From: Streptomyces albireticuli | GTDB taxonomy: Bacteria > Actinomycetota > Actinomycetes > Streptomycetales > Streptomycetaceae | Direction of reading: 5' to 3' | Length of the DNA stretch: 64,000 nt | NCBI RefSeq assembly: GCF_021228125.1 | Contig: NZ_JAJQQS010000012.1 | Location: 62,001 to 126,000, forward strand | Shown here: positions 1 to 9,308 of the stretch, one piece after another | How the letters are laid out: every line of letters starts with the position of its first letter | Position numbering within the stretch: the stretch's first letter is position 1 | Translations under genes and position numbers: made by a program | Notes under the pieces: model-generated | Seen by the model: only the letters and a program-made list of their open reading frames with translations | Database searches by the model: none | Told to the model about the DNA's origin: nothing

Positions 1-424
1 AGACCGCGTCGAAGCCCAGCGCGAGCGCCTTGTCCAGCAGCGCCGCGAACTTGATCTTCTCGTTGCAGCGGAGGCAGGGGTTGGGGGTGCGGCCCGCCTC
101 GTACTCCGCGACGAAGTCGTCGACGACGTCCTCGCGGAAGCGCTCGGCGAGGTCCCAGACGTAGAAGGGGATCCCGATCACGTCGGCGGCGCGGCGGGCG
201 TCGCGCGAGTCCTCGATGGTGCAGCAGCCGCGGGCGCCCGTGCGGAAGGACTGCGGGTTCGCGGAGAGCGCGAGGTGCACGCCCGTCACGTCGTGCCCGG
301 CTTCGGCGGCGCGGGCCGCGGCGACGGCGGAGTCGACGCCGCCGGACATGGCGGCGAGGACGCGCAGTCCCTTGCGGGGGGCCGTGGGGTCGGGGGCACC
401 GGGGAAGCCGAGGGAATCAGTCAT
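1..424 (-). CDS. mnmA: tRNA-specific 2-thiouridylase MnmA, N-terminal part (cut by window start)
   Basis: MnmA adenylates the wobble uridine of Lys, Glu and Gln tRNAs and replaces its 2-oxygen with sulfur relayed from a cysteine desulfurase; it is cytoplasmic. About 141 codons are visible. The PP-loop ATP motif SGGVDS is at residues 27-32 and NPCLRCNEKIKF, holding the first conserved catalytic cysteine, is at about 115-126. The start chosen is the ATG at 424. It lies downstream of the desulfurase gene on the same strand, fitting a sulfur donor-acceptor pair, but a 249-base gap with a dispersed repeat separates them. The C-terminal part is outside the window. Confidence 0.95.
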   Translation of the reverse strand, partial: MTDSLGFPGAPDPTAPRKGLRVLAAMSGGVDSAVAAARAAEAGHDVTGVHLALSANPQSFRTGARGCCTIEDSRDARRAADVIGIPFYVWDLAERFREDVVDDFVAEYEAGRTPNPCLRCNEKIKFAALLDKALALGFDAV

Positions 425-477
425 AGCGATACCAGGGTACGGGGTGTGGGGGCGGGGGTGGTGGGGGCGGCCGGTGG

Positions 478-600
478 GGGTGCCGCTGCGCGGGGCCTTG
501 TCCCCTACCCGCCCCTTCCCGGAACCGGGGGCGAGCCCCCGGGCCCCCTTTCCGCGCTCCGCGCGGTGGCCTCAAACGCCGGCCAGGCTTGATTTCGAGC
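478..600 (+). repeat. dispersed intergenic element, copy A
   Basis: This GC-rich unit begins near GGTGCCGCTGCGCGGGGC, continues through a CCCTACCCGCCCCTTCCC block, a small CCGGGGGCGAGCCCCCGG hairpin and GCGGTGGCCTCAAACGCC, and ends near 600. The same succession of blocks occurs near 1.9-2.3, 4.1-4.3 and 21.8-22.0 kb. Here a single unit fills most of the gap after the desulfurase stop. It has no coding signature. Confidence 0.75.
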
Positions 601-673
601 GGTCGCGCGCTCCCCGCGGGCGGGCTCAGGCTCGCTCCCCCGCCGGGCCGGCTCGCGCCCGCCCCCCGCCGAG

Positions 674-1843
674 CTAGCTCAGGCCCGCCGAGCGCGCCCG
701 CTCGACCACCGGGCCGATCGCGTCGGCCACCGCCCTTACGTCCGCGCGCGAGGACGTGTGCCCGAAGGAGAAGCGCAGGGTGCCGCGGGCCAGGTCCGGG
801 TCCGTGCCCGTGGCGAGGACGACGTGGCTGGGCTGGGCGACGCCCGCCGTGCAGGCGGAGCCCGTGGAGCACTCGATGCCCCGGGCGTCCAGCAGGAGCA
901 GCAGGGAGTCGCCCTCGCAGCCGGGGAAGGAGAAGTGGGCGTTGGCGGGCAGCCGGCCCGCCGGGTCGGGGTCGCCGCCGAGGACGGCGTCCGGGACGGC
1001 CGCGAGGACCGTCTCGATCAGCTCGTCGCGCAGGGCGCCGACCTCCCGGGCGTGCTCCTCCCGGCGCTCGGCGGCGAGGGCGCCCGCCACCGCGAACGCG
1101 GCGACGGCCGGCACGTCGAGCGTCCCGGAGCGCACGTGCCGCTCCTGCCCGCCGCCGTGCTGCACGGGTACGGGCGTGTACTGGCGGCCCAGCAGCAGGG
1201 CCCCGATGCCGTAGGGGCCGCCGACCTTGTGGCCGCTGACGGTCATGGCGGCGAGGCCCGAGGCCGCGAAGTCGAGGTCGAGCTGGCCGAACGCCTGCAC
1301 CGCGTCGGCGTGCACGGGTATGCCGAACTCCGCGGCGACCCCGGCCAGTTCGCGGACCGGCATGATCGTGCCGATCTCGTTGTTCGCCCACATCACCGTG
1401 ACGAGGGCGACGTCGTCGGGGTTGCGGGCGATCGCCTCCCGCAGGGCGTCCGCGTGCACCCGGCCGTAGGAGTCGACCGGGAGGTACTCGACGGTCGCCC
1501 CCTCGTGCTCGCCGAGCCAGTGCACGGCGTCGAGGACGGCGTGGTGCTCCACGGGGGAGGCGAGGACGCGCGTACGGGCCGGATCGGCGTCCCGGCGGGC
1601 CCAGAACAGGCCCTTGACGGCGAGGTTGTCGGCTTCGGTGCCACCCGAGGTGAACACCACTTCGCTGGGCCGGGCGCCGAGCGCCGCCGCGAGCGATTCG
1701 CGCGACTCCTCGACGGTGCGGCGGGCACGCCGGCCCGCGGCGTGCAGCGACGAGGCGTTTCCGGTGAGGGCGAGCTGGGCGGTCATCGCCTGCACCGCCT
1801 CCGGAAGCATCGGGGTGGTGGCGGCGTGGTCGAGGTAGGCCAT
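674..1843 (-). CDS. iscS: cysteine desulfurase (NifS/IscS type)
   Basis: A PLP enzyme of 389 aa that removes sulfur from cysteine as an enzyme-bound persulfide, for tRNA thiolation or Fe-S assembly. It opens with the family N-terminus AYLDHAATTP. The PLP lysine is K206 in TVSGHKVGGP, EADN (about 70-73) and HADA (about 178-181) match the cofactor pocket, and the catalytic loop cysteine is about C331 in GSACTAG. The ATG at 1843 is preferred because it gives the usual family N-terminus; a GTG three codons earlier (1852) is the alternative. mnmA follows on the same strand, so supplying sulfur to MnmA is the likely main job. Whether it also serves Fe-S assembly cannot be told here. Confidence 0.93.
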   Translation of the reverse strand: MAYLDHAATTPMLPEAVQAMTAQLALTGNASSLHAAGRRARRTVEESRESLAAALGARPSEVVFTSGGTEADNLAVKGLFWARRDADPARTRVLASPVEHHAVLDAVHWLGEHEGATVEYLPVDSYGRVHADALREAIARNPDDVALVTVMWANNEIGTIMPVRELAGVAAEFGIPVHADAVQAFGQLDLDFAASGLAAMTVSGHKVGGPYGIGALLLGRQYTPVPVQHGGGQERHVRSGTLDVPAVAAFAVAGALAAERREEHAREVGALRDELIETVLAAVPDAVLGGDPDPAGRLPANAHFSFPGCEGDSLLLLLDARGIECSTGSACTAGVAQPSHVVLATGTDPDLARGTLRFSFGHTSSRADVRAVADAIGPVVERARSAGLS

Positions 1844-1889
1844 GGTGCGCACGATTCTACGAGCTGGGGGGCGGGGGTGTAGCGGGTGT

Positions 1890-2326
1890 TCCCGGTCTGC
1901 GGGGGAACGGGGGCGGTGTCCGCGGCCGTGCCCTCGCGGCCGCCTTTCCCCGGCCCCGCCCCTTCCCGCTGCATCCGATGTGCGGCTCCGCCGCGTGGCG
2001 GGGAGGTCCCCGGGCCCCGTTCCGCGCTACCGCGCGGTGGCCTCGAACTCCCCCGGCTACCGCTGGGGGTGCCCCCGGCCGGGCTTGATCTCGCCCCTGC
2101 CCGAGGGCGACTTTCCCCCGTATCAAGGCGGCCTCCCCTCTGCCCGGGGGCCTTCTCGCCCGGTTCCGGGCAACGATTCAGCCCGTCTGGGGGCACCTCC
2201 TGGGGGCACCCCCAGCGGTAGCTGGGGGAGGTAGCCGGGGGAGTTTGAGGACCGGGGTCCGGGGAGGAGCCCCGGGTCGGGAAGGGGCGGGGTGGGGAAG
2301 AAGCCCCGCGCAGCGGCCCCCACCGT
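1890..2326. repeat. dispersed intergenic element, copy D, composite
   Basis: The gap between the desulfurase start and the WYL regulator stop is filled by repeat blocks in both orientations. Near 2000-2090 there is a plus-oriented part (CCGTTCCGCGCT, GCGGTGGCCTCGAA). From about 2250 to 2326 the element runs in the opposite orientation (GGGAAGGGGCGGGGTGGGG, GCCCCGCGCAGCGGC). A second repeat sits inside: a 27-nt block at 2050-2076 and its inverse at 2202-2228, matching at 26 of 27 positions. I see no gene. Confidence 0.7.
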
Positions 2327-3292
2327 TCACGCCCGACCCCCACCCCCGCCGTACAGCTCCGCCGTCCGCCTCGCCACCCCCGCGAGGTCCTCCCGCACGG
2401 ACTCCGGCCGGAGAACCTCCACATCCGGGCCGAAGGACAGCAGCTGCCGCGCCGCCCGGCCCTCCTGCAGGAGGAGTTCGACCGTGGCCGGATCACCGTC
2501 CGAGGGCGGTCCGGCGACCTGGTGGCCGAGGAGGCGGAGGAACATGCCGAGCCGGGCCCGCCGCACCGCCACCGTCACCCGGAACTCCGCTGGGCGCCGC
2601 TCGACCTGCCGCCGCAGTACCTCCCACGCGTCCGCCAGCTCCACGCCCGCCCGGTGGCGTACGGGCTCCTCGGTGACCTTCACGGCGGCCACCCGGTCGG
2701 CGCGGAAGAGCTGCGGCCGTGCGCGCCGGTCGGCGACCAGGTACCAGACACCGGCCTTGGCCACGAGCCCGTACGGATCGACGGTGTAGGTCTTCGGCTC
2801 GCTCTCGCCACCGTGGCGGTAGCGCAGCCGCAGCCGCCGGTCGGCGAAGACGGCGGCGTTCAGCTCGTCCAGCCGGACCTCGGCGGGCGGGCCGGTAAGC
2901 CAGCGGACGGGGTCGACGAGGATGCGCCGGCTGGTGGCCTCGGCGGCCGGGCGGTGCGGTGCGGGCAGCGCGGCCATGACCTTGCGCAGGGCGGAGCCGA
3001 GGGCCCCGTCGAGCCCCAGGTCGGCGTGCGCGCTCCGCGAGGCGAGGACGAACAGGGCCCGCGCCTCGTCGGCCGTCAGGCCGGTGACGTCCGTGCGGAA
3101 GCCGGGGAGCAGCGCGAGGCCGCCGTGCCGGCCCCGCTCGGCGTAGACCGGCACGCCGGCCGTGGAGAGGGATTCGATGTCGCGGTAGATGGTGCGTACG
3201 GAGACGTCGAGGCGCTCGGCGAGCTCGGTCGCGGTGACCCGGCCCCGGGTCTGGAGGAGCAGCAGTATCGACAGCAGGCGGTCGGATTTCAC
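2327..3292 (-). CDS. HTH-WYL (YafY-type) transcriptional regulator
   Basis: A 321-aa regulator with an N-terminal DeoR-like winged helix (about residues 1-60; TATELAERLDVSVRTIYRDIE) and a WYL ligand-sensing domain (about 140-220, including GVWYLVADRR). Such proteins bind DNA as dimers and respond to a ligand through the WYL domain. The start is GTG at 3292 with a poor ribosome site. It is divergent from the TIGR03086 gene at 3452. The 160 bases between them hold a perfect 8-bp inverted repeat at 3347-3369, the likely operator for both genes. No ligand can be inferred. Confidence 0.9.
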   Translation of the reverse strand: MKSDRLLSILLLLQTRGRVTATELAERLDVSVRTIYRDIESLSTAGVPVYAERGRHGGLALLPGFRTDVTGLTADEARALFVLASRSAHADLGLDGALGSALRKVMAALPAPHRPAAEATSRRILVDPVRWLTGPPAEVRLDELNAAVFADRRLRLRYRHGGESEPKTYTVDPYGLVAKAGVWYLVADRRARPQLFRADRVAAVKVTEEPVRHRAGVELADAWEVLRRQVERRPAEFRVTVAVRRARLGMFLRLLGHQVAGPPSDGDPATVELLLQEGRAARQLLSFGPDVEVLRPESVREDLAGVARRTAELYGGGGGRA

Positions 3293-3346
3293 CCGCCAAG
3301 GATGGCCCGGGACGCACCCGGGAAGCGCCCGGGAAGGACTCGGGAA

Positions 3347-3369
3347 AACCTGACGGCCGTTGTCAGGTT
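3347..3369. promoter_or_regulatory. probable operator of the WYL regulator
   Basis: A perfect inverted repeat, AACCTGAC (3347-3354) and GTCAGGTT (3362-3369), with a 7-base spacer, lies between the divergent regulator and TIGR03086 gene. Position, symmetry and spacing (arm centres 15 bases apart) fit a dimeric regulator site. That the neighbouring WYL protein binds it is inference. Confidence 0.6.
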
Positions 3370-3451
3370 AGGGCGGGACGCTCGGCACACGCCGGGAGCC
3401 GGAGACGGTTCCCGCTCCCCTTCCGTCCCGCACCCTCATCTGGAGATCCCC

Positions 3452-4054
3452 ATGAGCGCCACGACCGACGTCACGACCGGCGTCACCGCCGACCCCCGCC
3501 CGCTCCTCGACCGCGCCGTCGCCCAGCTGGCCGGACTCGTCGCGGTCGTGCCCGCGGACCGGCTCGGCGACCCGACCCCCTGTACCGAGTTCGACGTCCG
3601 CGCCCTGCTCGGCCACCTCGTGGCGGGTGCGCACGACGGCGCGGAGCTGGGCGAGACGGGCACGGTCGAGTGGAGCGGGCCGCCGGAGGGCGTGGCGGAC
3701 GACGGCTGGTCCGCCGCCTACGAGGAGGCCCGCGCGCGGCTGGTCGCGGCATGGGCGGACGACGCGAAGCTGGCGCGGACGGTGAAGGTGGAGTGGGGAG
3801 AGTTCCCGGGCGCGGTCTATCTGACGTCGGGGATGGTGCTGGAGACCGTCACCCACACCTGGGACCTCTCCCGGGCCCTGGGCCATCCGCTCCCGCTGGA
3901 CCAGGAGCTCGCGGAGCTCATGCTGGGCTGGGCGGAGCGGTTCCTTCCGGCGGGACGGCGGGGTGAGGGGGTGCCGTTCGAGGCGGTGCGGCCCGTGCCG
4001 GCGGGGGCGGACGCGTACGACCGGCTGGCGGGGTGGCTGGGGCGCGAGGTCTGA
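3452..4054 (+). CDS. TIGR03086-family (DinB/maleylpyruvate isomerase-like) metal-binding protein
   Basis: A 200-aa soluble protein of the actinobacterial TIGR03086 group, built on the DinB/MDMPI four-helix fold. Family marks are the N-terminal DPTPCTEFDVRALLGHLVAG segment (about 35-54), whose histidine is a usual metal ligand, and the later HTWDLSRALG helix (about 135-144). Related proteins include mycothiol-dependent enzymes, but no specific reaction can be assigned. The start is ATG 3452 with GGAGAT about 8 bases upstream. It is divergent from the WYL regulator, which probably controls it. Confidence 0.85.
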   Translation: MSATTDVTTGVTADPRPLLDRAVAQLAGLVAVVPADRLGDPTPCTEFDVRALLGHLVAGAHDGAELGETGTVEWSGPPEGVADDGWSAAYEEARARLVAAWADDAKLARTVKVEWGEFPGAVYLTSGMVLETVTHTWDLSRALGHPLPLDQELAELMLGWAERFLPAGRRGEGVPFEAVRPVPAGADAYDRLAGWLGREV

Positions 4055-4069
4055 ACGGGGGTGGTGCGT

Positions 4070-4291
4070 GCCGGGAGGGGGCGCCTGCGGCGGGCTTGTT
4101 CCCCACCCCGCCCCTTCCCCAACCGGGACTCCGCCCCGGACCCCGGTCCTCAATCGCCGGACGGGCTGATTTTCAGCCCGGCCGGCGTTTGAGGCCACCG
4201 CGCGAAGCGCGGAACGGGGGCCTGGGGGCGAAGCCCCCGGTTACGGGAAGGGGCGGGTAGGGGACAAAGCCCCGCGCAGCGGCACCCACCC
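4070..4291. repeat. dispersed intergenic element, copy C, head-to-head pair
   Basis: The gap between the convergent TIGR03086 and thioesterase genes is a roughly 215-base imperfect palindrome. A diverged plus-oriented unit (about 4076-4165) meets a well-preserved inverted unit (about 4166-4291) at the centre GGGCTGATTTTCAGCCC. The inverted unit carries the same hairpin, CCGCGCGAAGCGCGG and GGGGACAAAGCCCCGCGC blocks as the other copies. It could act as a two-way terminator for the convergent pair. Confidence 0.75.
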
Positions 4292-4326
4292 GCACCGGCC
4301 ACCCCACCCGCACCCACCCCCGCCCC

Positions 4327-5187
4327 CTACCCCCGCGGAGTCACCGCCAGCTGCCGAGCCTGCGCCACCAGCCGATCCTCCGTGTCCCAGACCTCCACGT
4401 CCTCCTCCAGAAACCCGCCCGCCAGATTCCGCGTGGTCACCGTGACCCGCAGCGGCCCCGGCGCCGGACGGCGGCGGATGTGGGCCGTGAGTTCGACGGT
4501 CGGGACCCAGCCGGGCAGGCCCATCTCGAAGGTGGTCGGCGGCAGCGCGTCGACGGCCAGCAGCAGGGACAGCGCGTCGGCGGGCCGCCCGTCGGCGAGG
4601 CCGAACCAGCCGCGGGTCTCGCCCCGGCCGCTGGGCTCACCCTTGATCCAGTTCGCCGTGGCGGGGTCGAGGCGGAGGTCGAGGCGGCCGGTCAGTTCGC
4701 TGATCAGGTGGGGCGGGACGGCGTCGGAGCCGAGGCAGTGCTCCAGGGGCGGCATGGCGGGCGGCTTGGCCGTGGTGCGGACGTCGTCCGTCAGCGCGTC
4801 CAGGTCGCCGTAGGTCGCGAGGACCCTGATCCGCTCGACCTCGGTGCCGTCCTCGGCGAACTGGAACAGGCTCGCCTGGCCCGTGGAGAGCCTGCGGCCG
4901 GTGCGGGCCATCTGTGTGCGGACCACGGCGGGCCCGGACCGGGAGGTCGTCAGGTAGTGCGCGGTGATCGTGAAGGGGTCCGGGTGCGGCAGGGCGTCGC
5001 CCAGGGCGCGGCCCAGTACGGACAGGAGGTAGCCGCCGTTGACGGCGCCGAGGATGGTCCATCCCTCGGAGAGATCCACGTCGTACACGGCGGTGCCGGG
5101 GGCCGCGCCGTCGCCCTCGCCGGGCATCCGCGGACGGAGGGCGGTGTCCCGGTCGAACTCGCTGTTACCGATGGTTGCCTGTGCCAT
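4327..5187 (-). CDS. thioesterase family protein (acyl-CoA thioesterase, double hot-dog)
   Basis: A 286-aa protein resembling TesB-like or 4HBT_3 double hot-dog thioesterases, which hydrolyse acyl-CoA to free acid and CoA. The N-terminal hot dog contains the family helix NGGYLLSVLGRAL (about 49-61) and FTITAHYLTTSRSGPAVV (about 70-87). The second hot dog contains GWVPTVELTAHIRRRPAPG. ATG 5187 is used. Substrate chain length cannot be judged. The upstream 140 bases (5188-5330) include a less GC-rich stretch around 5190-5240 that probably holds its promoter. Confidence 0.85.
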   Translation of the reverse strand: MAQATIGNSEFDRDTALRPRMPGEGDGAAPGTAVYDVDLSEGWTILGAVNGGYLLSVLGRALGDALPHPDPFTITAHYLTTSRSGPAVVRTQMARTGRRLSTGQASLFQFAEDGTEVERIRVLATYGDLDALTDDVRTTAKPPAMPPLEHCLGSDAVPPHLISELTGRLDLRLDPATANWIKGEPSGRGETRGWFGLADGRPADALSLLLAVDALPPTTFEMGLPGWVPTVELTAHIRRRPAPGPLRVTVTTRNLAGGFLEEDVEVWDTEDRLVAQARQLAVTPRG

Positions 5188-5330
5188 GATCCGACGCTAC
5201 ACCGGAAAGTTACTCATGGGTAGGCTTTTCGCGCGGTGTTCATGAAGGTTCAACAGGCGGGTTCGACAGGCACTGCGACAGCACCGCTCCCACACACCCC
5301 GAGCGCACCCCCGCGCACCCCGGACGCCCC

Positions 5331-5990
5331 TCAGACCTCCTCCGTCGCCGCACTCCGCCGGTGCCACGCCCGCGGCGCCCGCCAGTGGAACTTCATCGCC
5401 ATCAGCCGCAGCACGAACGCCGTGAGCACCGGGGCCACGATCGTCGTCCCGTCGAGCGATTCGAAGTGGATCAGCAGCGCGGCCATCGCCGAACCCACCA
5501 TGGCCGGCACCGCGTAGAGGTCGCGGTCCCAGCGCAGCAGCGAGGGCACCTCGTGGGCGAGGATGTCGCGCAGCACACCGCCGCCGACGGCCGTGGCCAG
5601 GCCCAGCGTGGCGGCGAAGGTGAGGCCGAGCCCGTGCTCGTACGCCTTGACCGTGCCGGCCACGCAGAACAGCCCGAGCCCCGCCGCGTCGAAGACCCCC
5701 ACCGCCTTGGTGATGCGCTCGACCTCCGGGTGCAGGAAGAAGACGATCAGCGTGGCGAACAGCGGGGTCAGGAAGTAGCCGAGGTCGGTGAAGGCGGCGG
5801 GCGGCACCGCACCGATGATCAGGTCCCGCAGGAGACCTCCGCCCAGCGCCGTGACCTCCGCCAGCACCGCCATGCCGAAGACGTCGAAATTCTTGCGGAC
5901 GGCGAGGAGGGCGCCGGAGATCGCGAAGACGAAGATCCCGGCGAGGTCCAGCGAGTGCTGGACGGAGGGACTGAACAGATCGGTGAGCAC
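5331..5990 (-). CDS. trimeric intracellular cation (TRIC) channel family protein (UPF0126)
   Basis: A 219-aa membrane protein with about seven hydrophobic segments arranged as two related halves. Each half carries the family glycine motif followed by RD: GGGLLRDLI near residue 50 and GGGVLRDIL near 137. Bacterial TRIC proteins form homotrimeric cation channels. The start is GTG 5990 with a weak ribosome site. It lies 42 bases beyond the stop of the oligopeptide ATPase on the same strand, so read-through from that operon is possible. The C-terminal tail is basic. Confidence 0.9.
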   Translation of the reverse strand: MLTDLFSPSVQHSLDLAGIFVFAISGALLAVRKNFDVFGMAVLAEVTALGGGLLRDLIIGAVPPAAFTDLGYFLTPLFATLIVFFLHPEVERITKAVGVFDAAGLGLFCVAGTVKAYEHGLGLTFAATLGLATAVGGGVLRDILAHEVPSLLRWDRDLYAVPAMVGSAMAALLIHFESLDGTTIVAPVLTAFVLRLMAMKFHWRAPRAWHRRSAATEEV

Positions 5991-6032
5991 GCGACATTCT
6001 TACTCGTCCCGCACACACACTCGGACAGGCGC

Positions 6033-7073
<1,041 letters not shown>

Positions 7074-7084
7074 CTCGTGGTCCT

Positions 7085-8190
7085 TCACAGCTTGGGCGCG
7101 ATCTCTTCGGTCCAGATGCGGGTCCGCTCCTCCTGGGACATATGGCAGGCGGAGTGGTGCCGGCCGCCCTCGGCGCCGGCGACGGGCCGCAGCTCGGGGC
7201 GCTCGGTGCGGGTGATGCCGTCCGCGGGGACGTCGGCGTACGGGCAGCGCGGGTTGAAGGCGCAGCCGGACGGGACGTTGATCAGGCTGGGCGGGGAGCC
7301 CTTGACCGGGATCAGCCGCTCGGTCTGCTCCCGGTCGATCCGCGGCATGGAGCCGAGCAGCCCCCAGGTGTAGGGGTGCTGCGGGGTGTGGAAGACCTGC
7401 TCCGCCGGGCCGCGTTCGACGCACCGGCCGCCGTACATCACCAGGATGTCGTCGGCGAGCTCGGCGACGACGCCCAGGTCGTGGGTGATGACGATGACCG
7501 CCGAGCCGAACTCTTTCTGAAGGTCACGGATCAGGTCGAGGATCTGCGCCTGCACGGTGACGTCCAGGGCGGTGGTCGGCTCGTCCGCGATGAGCAGGTC
7601 GGGGTTGTTGACCAGTGCCATCGCGATCATCGCGCGCTGGCGCATACCGCCGGAGAACTGGTGCGGGTAGTCGTCCACGCGCCGGTCGGGCTGGGGGATG
7701 CCGACCCGGTCCAGGAGCTCGACGGCGCGCTTGCGCCCGGTCTTCTTGTCGACGTCGTTGTGGACGCGGTACGCCTCGACGATCTGGTGGCCGACGGTGA
7801 AGTACGGGTGCATGGCCGACAGCGGGTCCTGGAAGATCATCGCCATCTCGCGGCCGCGCAGCCGCCGCACCTCGTCCGGGTCGGCGGTCATCAGCTCCTT
7901 GCCGTTCAGCCAGATCTCCCCGGAGATCCGGGCCTTGCCGCGCCCGTACTGGCCGACGGTGTGCAGGCCCATGATGCCGAGCGAGGTGACGGACTTCCCG
8001 GAGCCGGACTCCCCGACGATGCCGAGGGTCTTCCCCCGCTCCAGCCGGAAGGAGAGCCCGTCGACGGACTTCACCAGGCCGTCGTCGGTGGGGAAGTGGA
8101 TGCGCAGGTCGCGTACGTCGAGGTAGGCGGTGGGCGGCGCGGTGTCCGGGCGTACGGGCTCGCCGACGGCCCCCGTCTTGTGCAGGTCGG

Positions 8191-8194
<4 letters not shown>
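7085..8194 (-). CDS. oligopeptide/dipeptide ABC transporter ATPase (OppD/DppD type)
   Basis: A 369-aa ATPase with Walker A GESGSGKSV, Q-loop MIFQDPLSAMHP, signature FSGGMRQRAM, Walker B LLIADEPTTALD and H-loop VITHDLGV. The C-terminal extension contains CAFNPRCPYADV and a later HSAC, the usual cysteine cluster. The ATG at 8194 overlaps the stop of the upstream permease by four bases (ATGA, 8191-8194), which implies translational coupling. It pairs with the following ATPase to energise peptide import. Confidence 0.95.
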
Positions 8195-9189
<995 letters not shown>

Positions 9190-9202
9190 AGCGGTCGGCC
9201 CG

Positions 9203-9247
9203 GCGGCGGCCGGGGAGCCTCCCGGTGAGGGGCTCCCCGGCCGCCGC
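9203..9247 (-). terminator. intra-operon hairpin between binding protein and permease B
   Basis: A perfect 17-bp stem (9203-9219 with 9231-9247) and an 11-base loop lie in the 119-base gap between the binding-protein stop and the permease start. No T-run follows. Position and stability suggest an attenuator or an mRNA 3'-end stabiliser that raises binding protein over membrane components. Confidence 0.7.
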
Positions 9248-9308
9248 GCTCGGCCATCACCTGCCCTTCGGGCCTAGCGGCGGGCGCGCCGGCGGAGCGG
9301 ACGGACGG

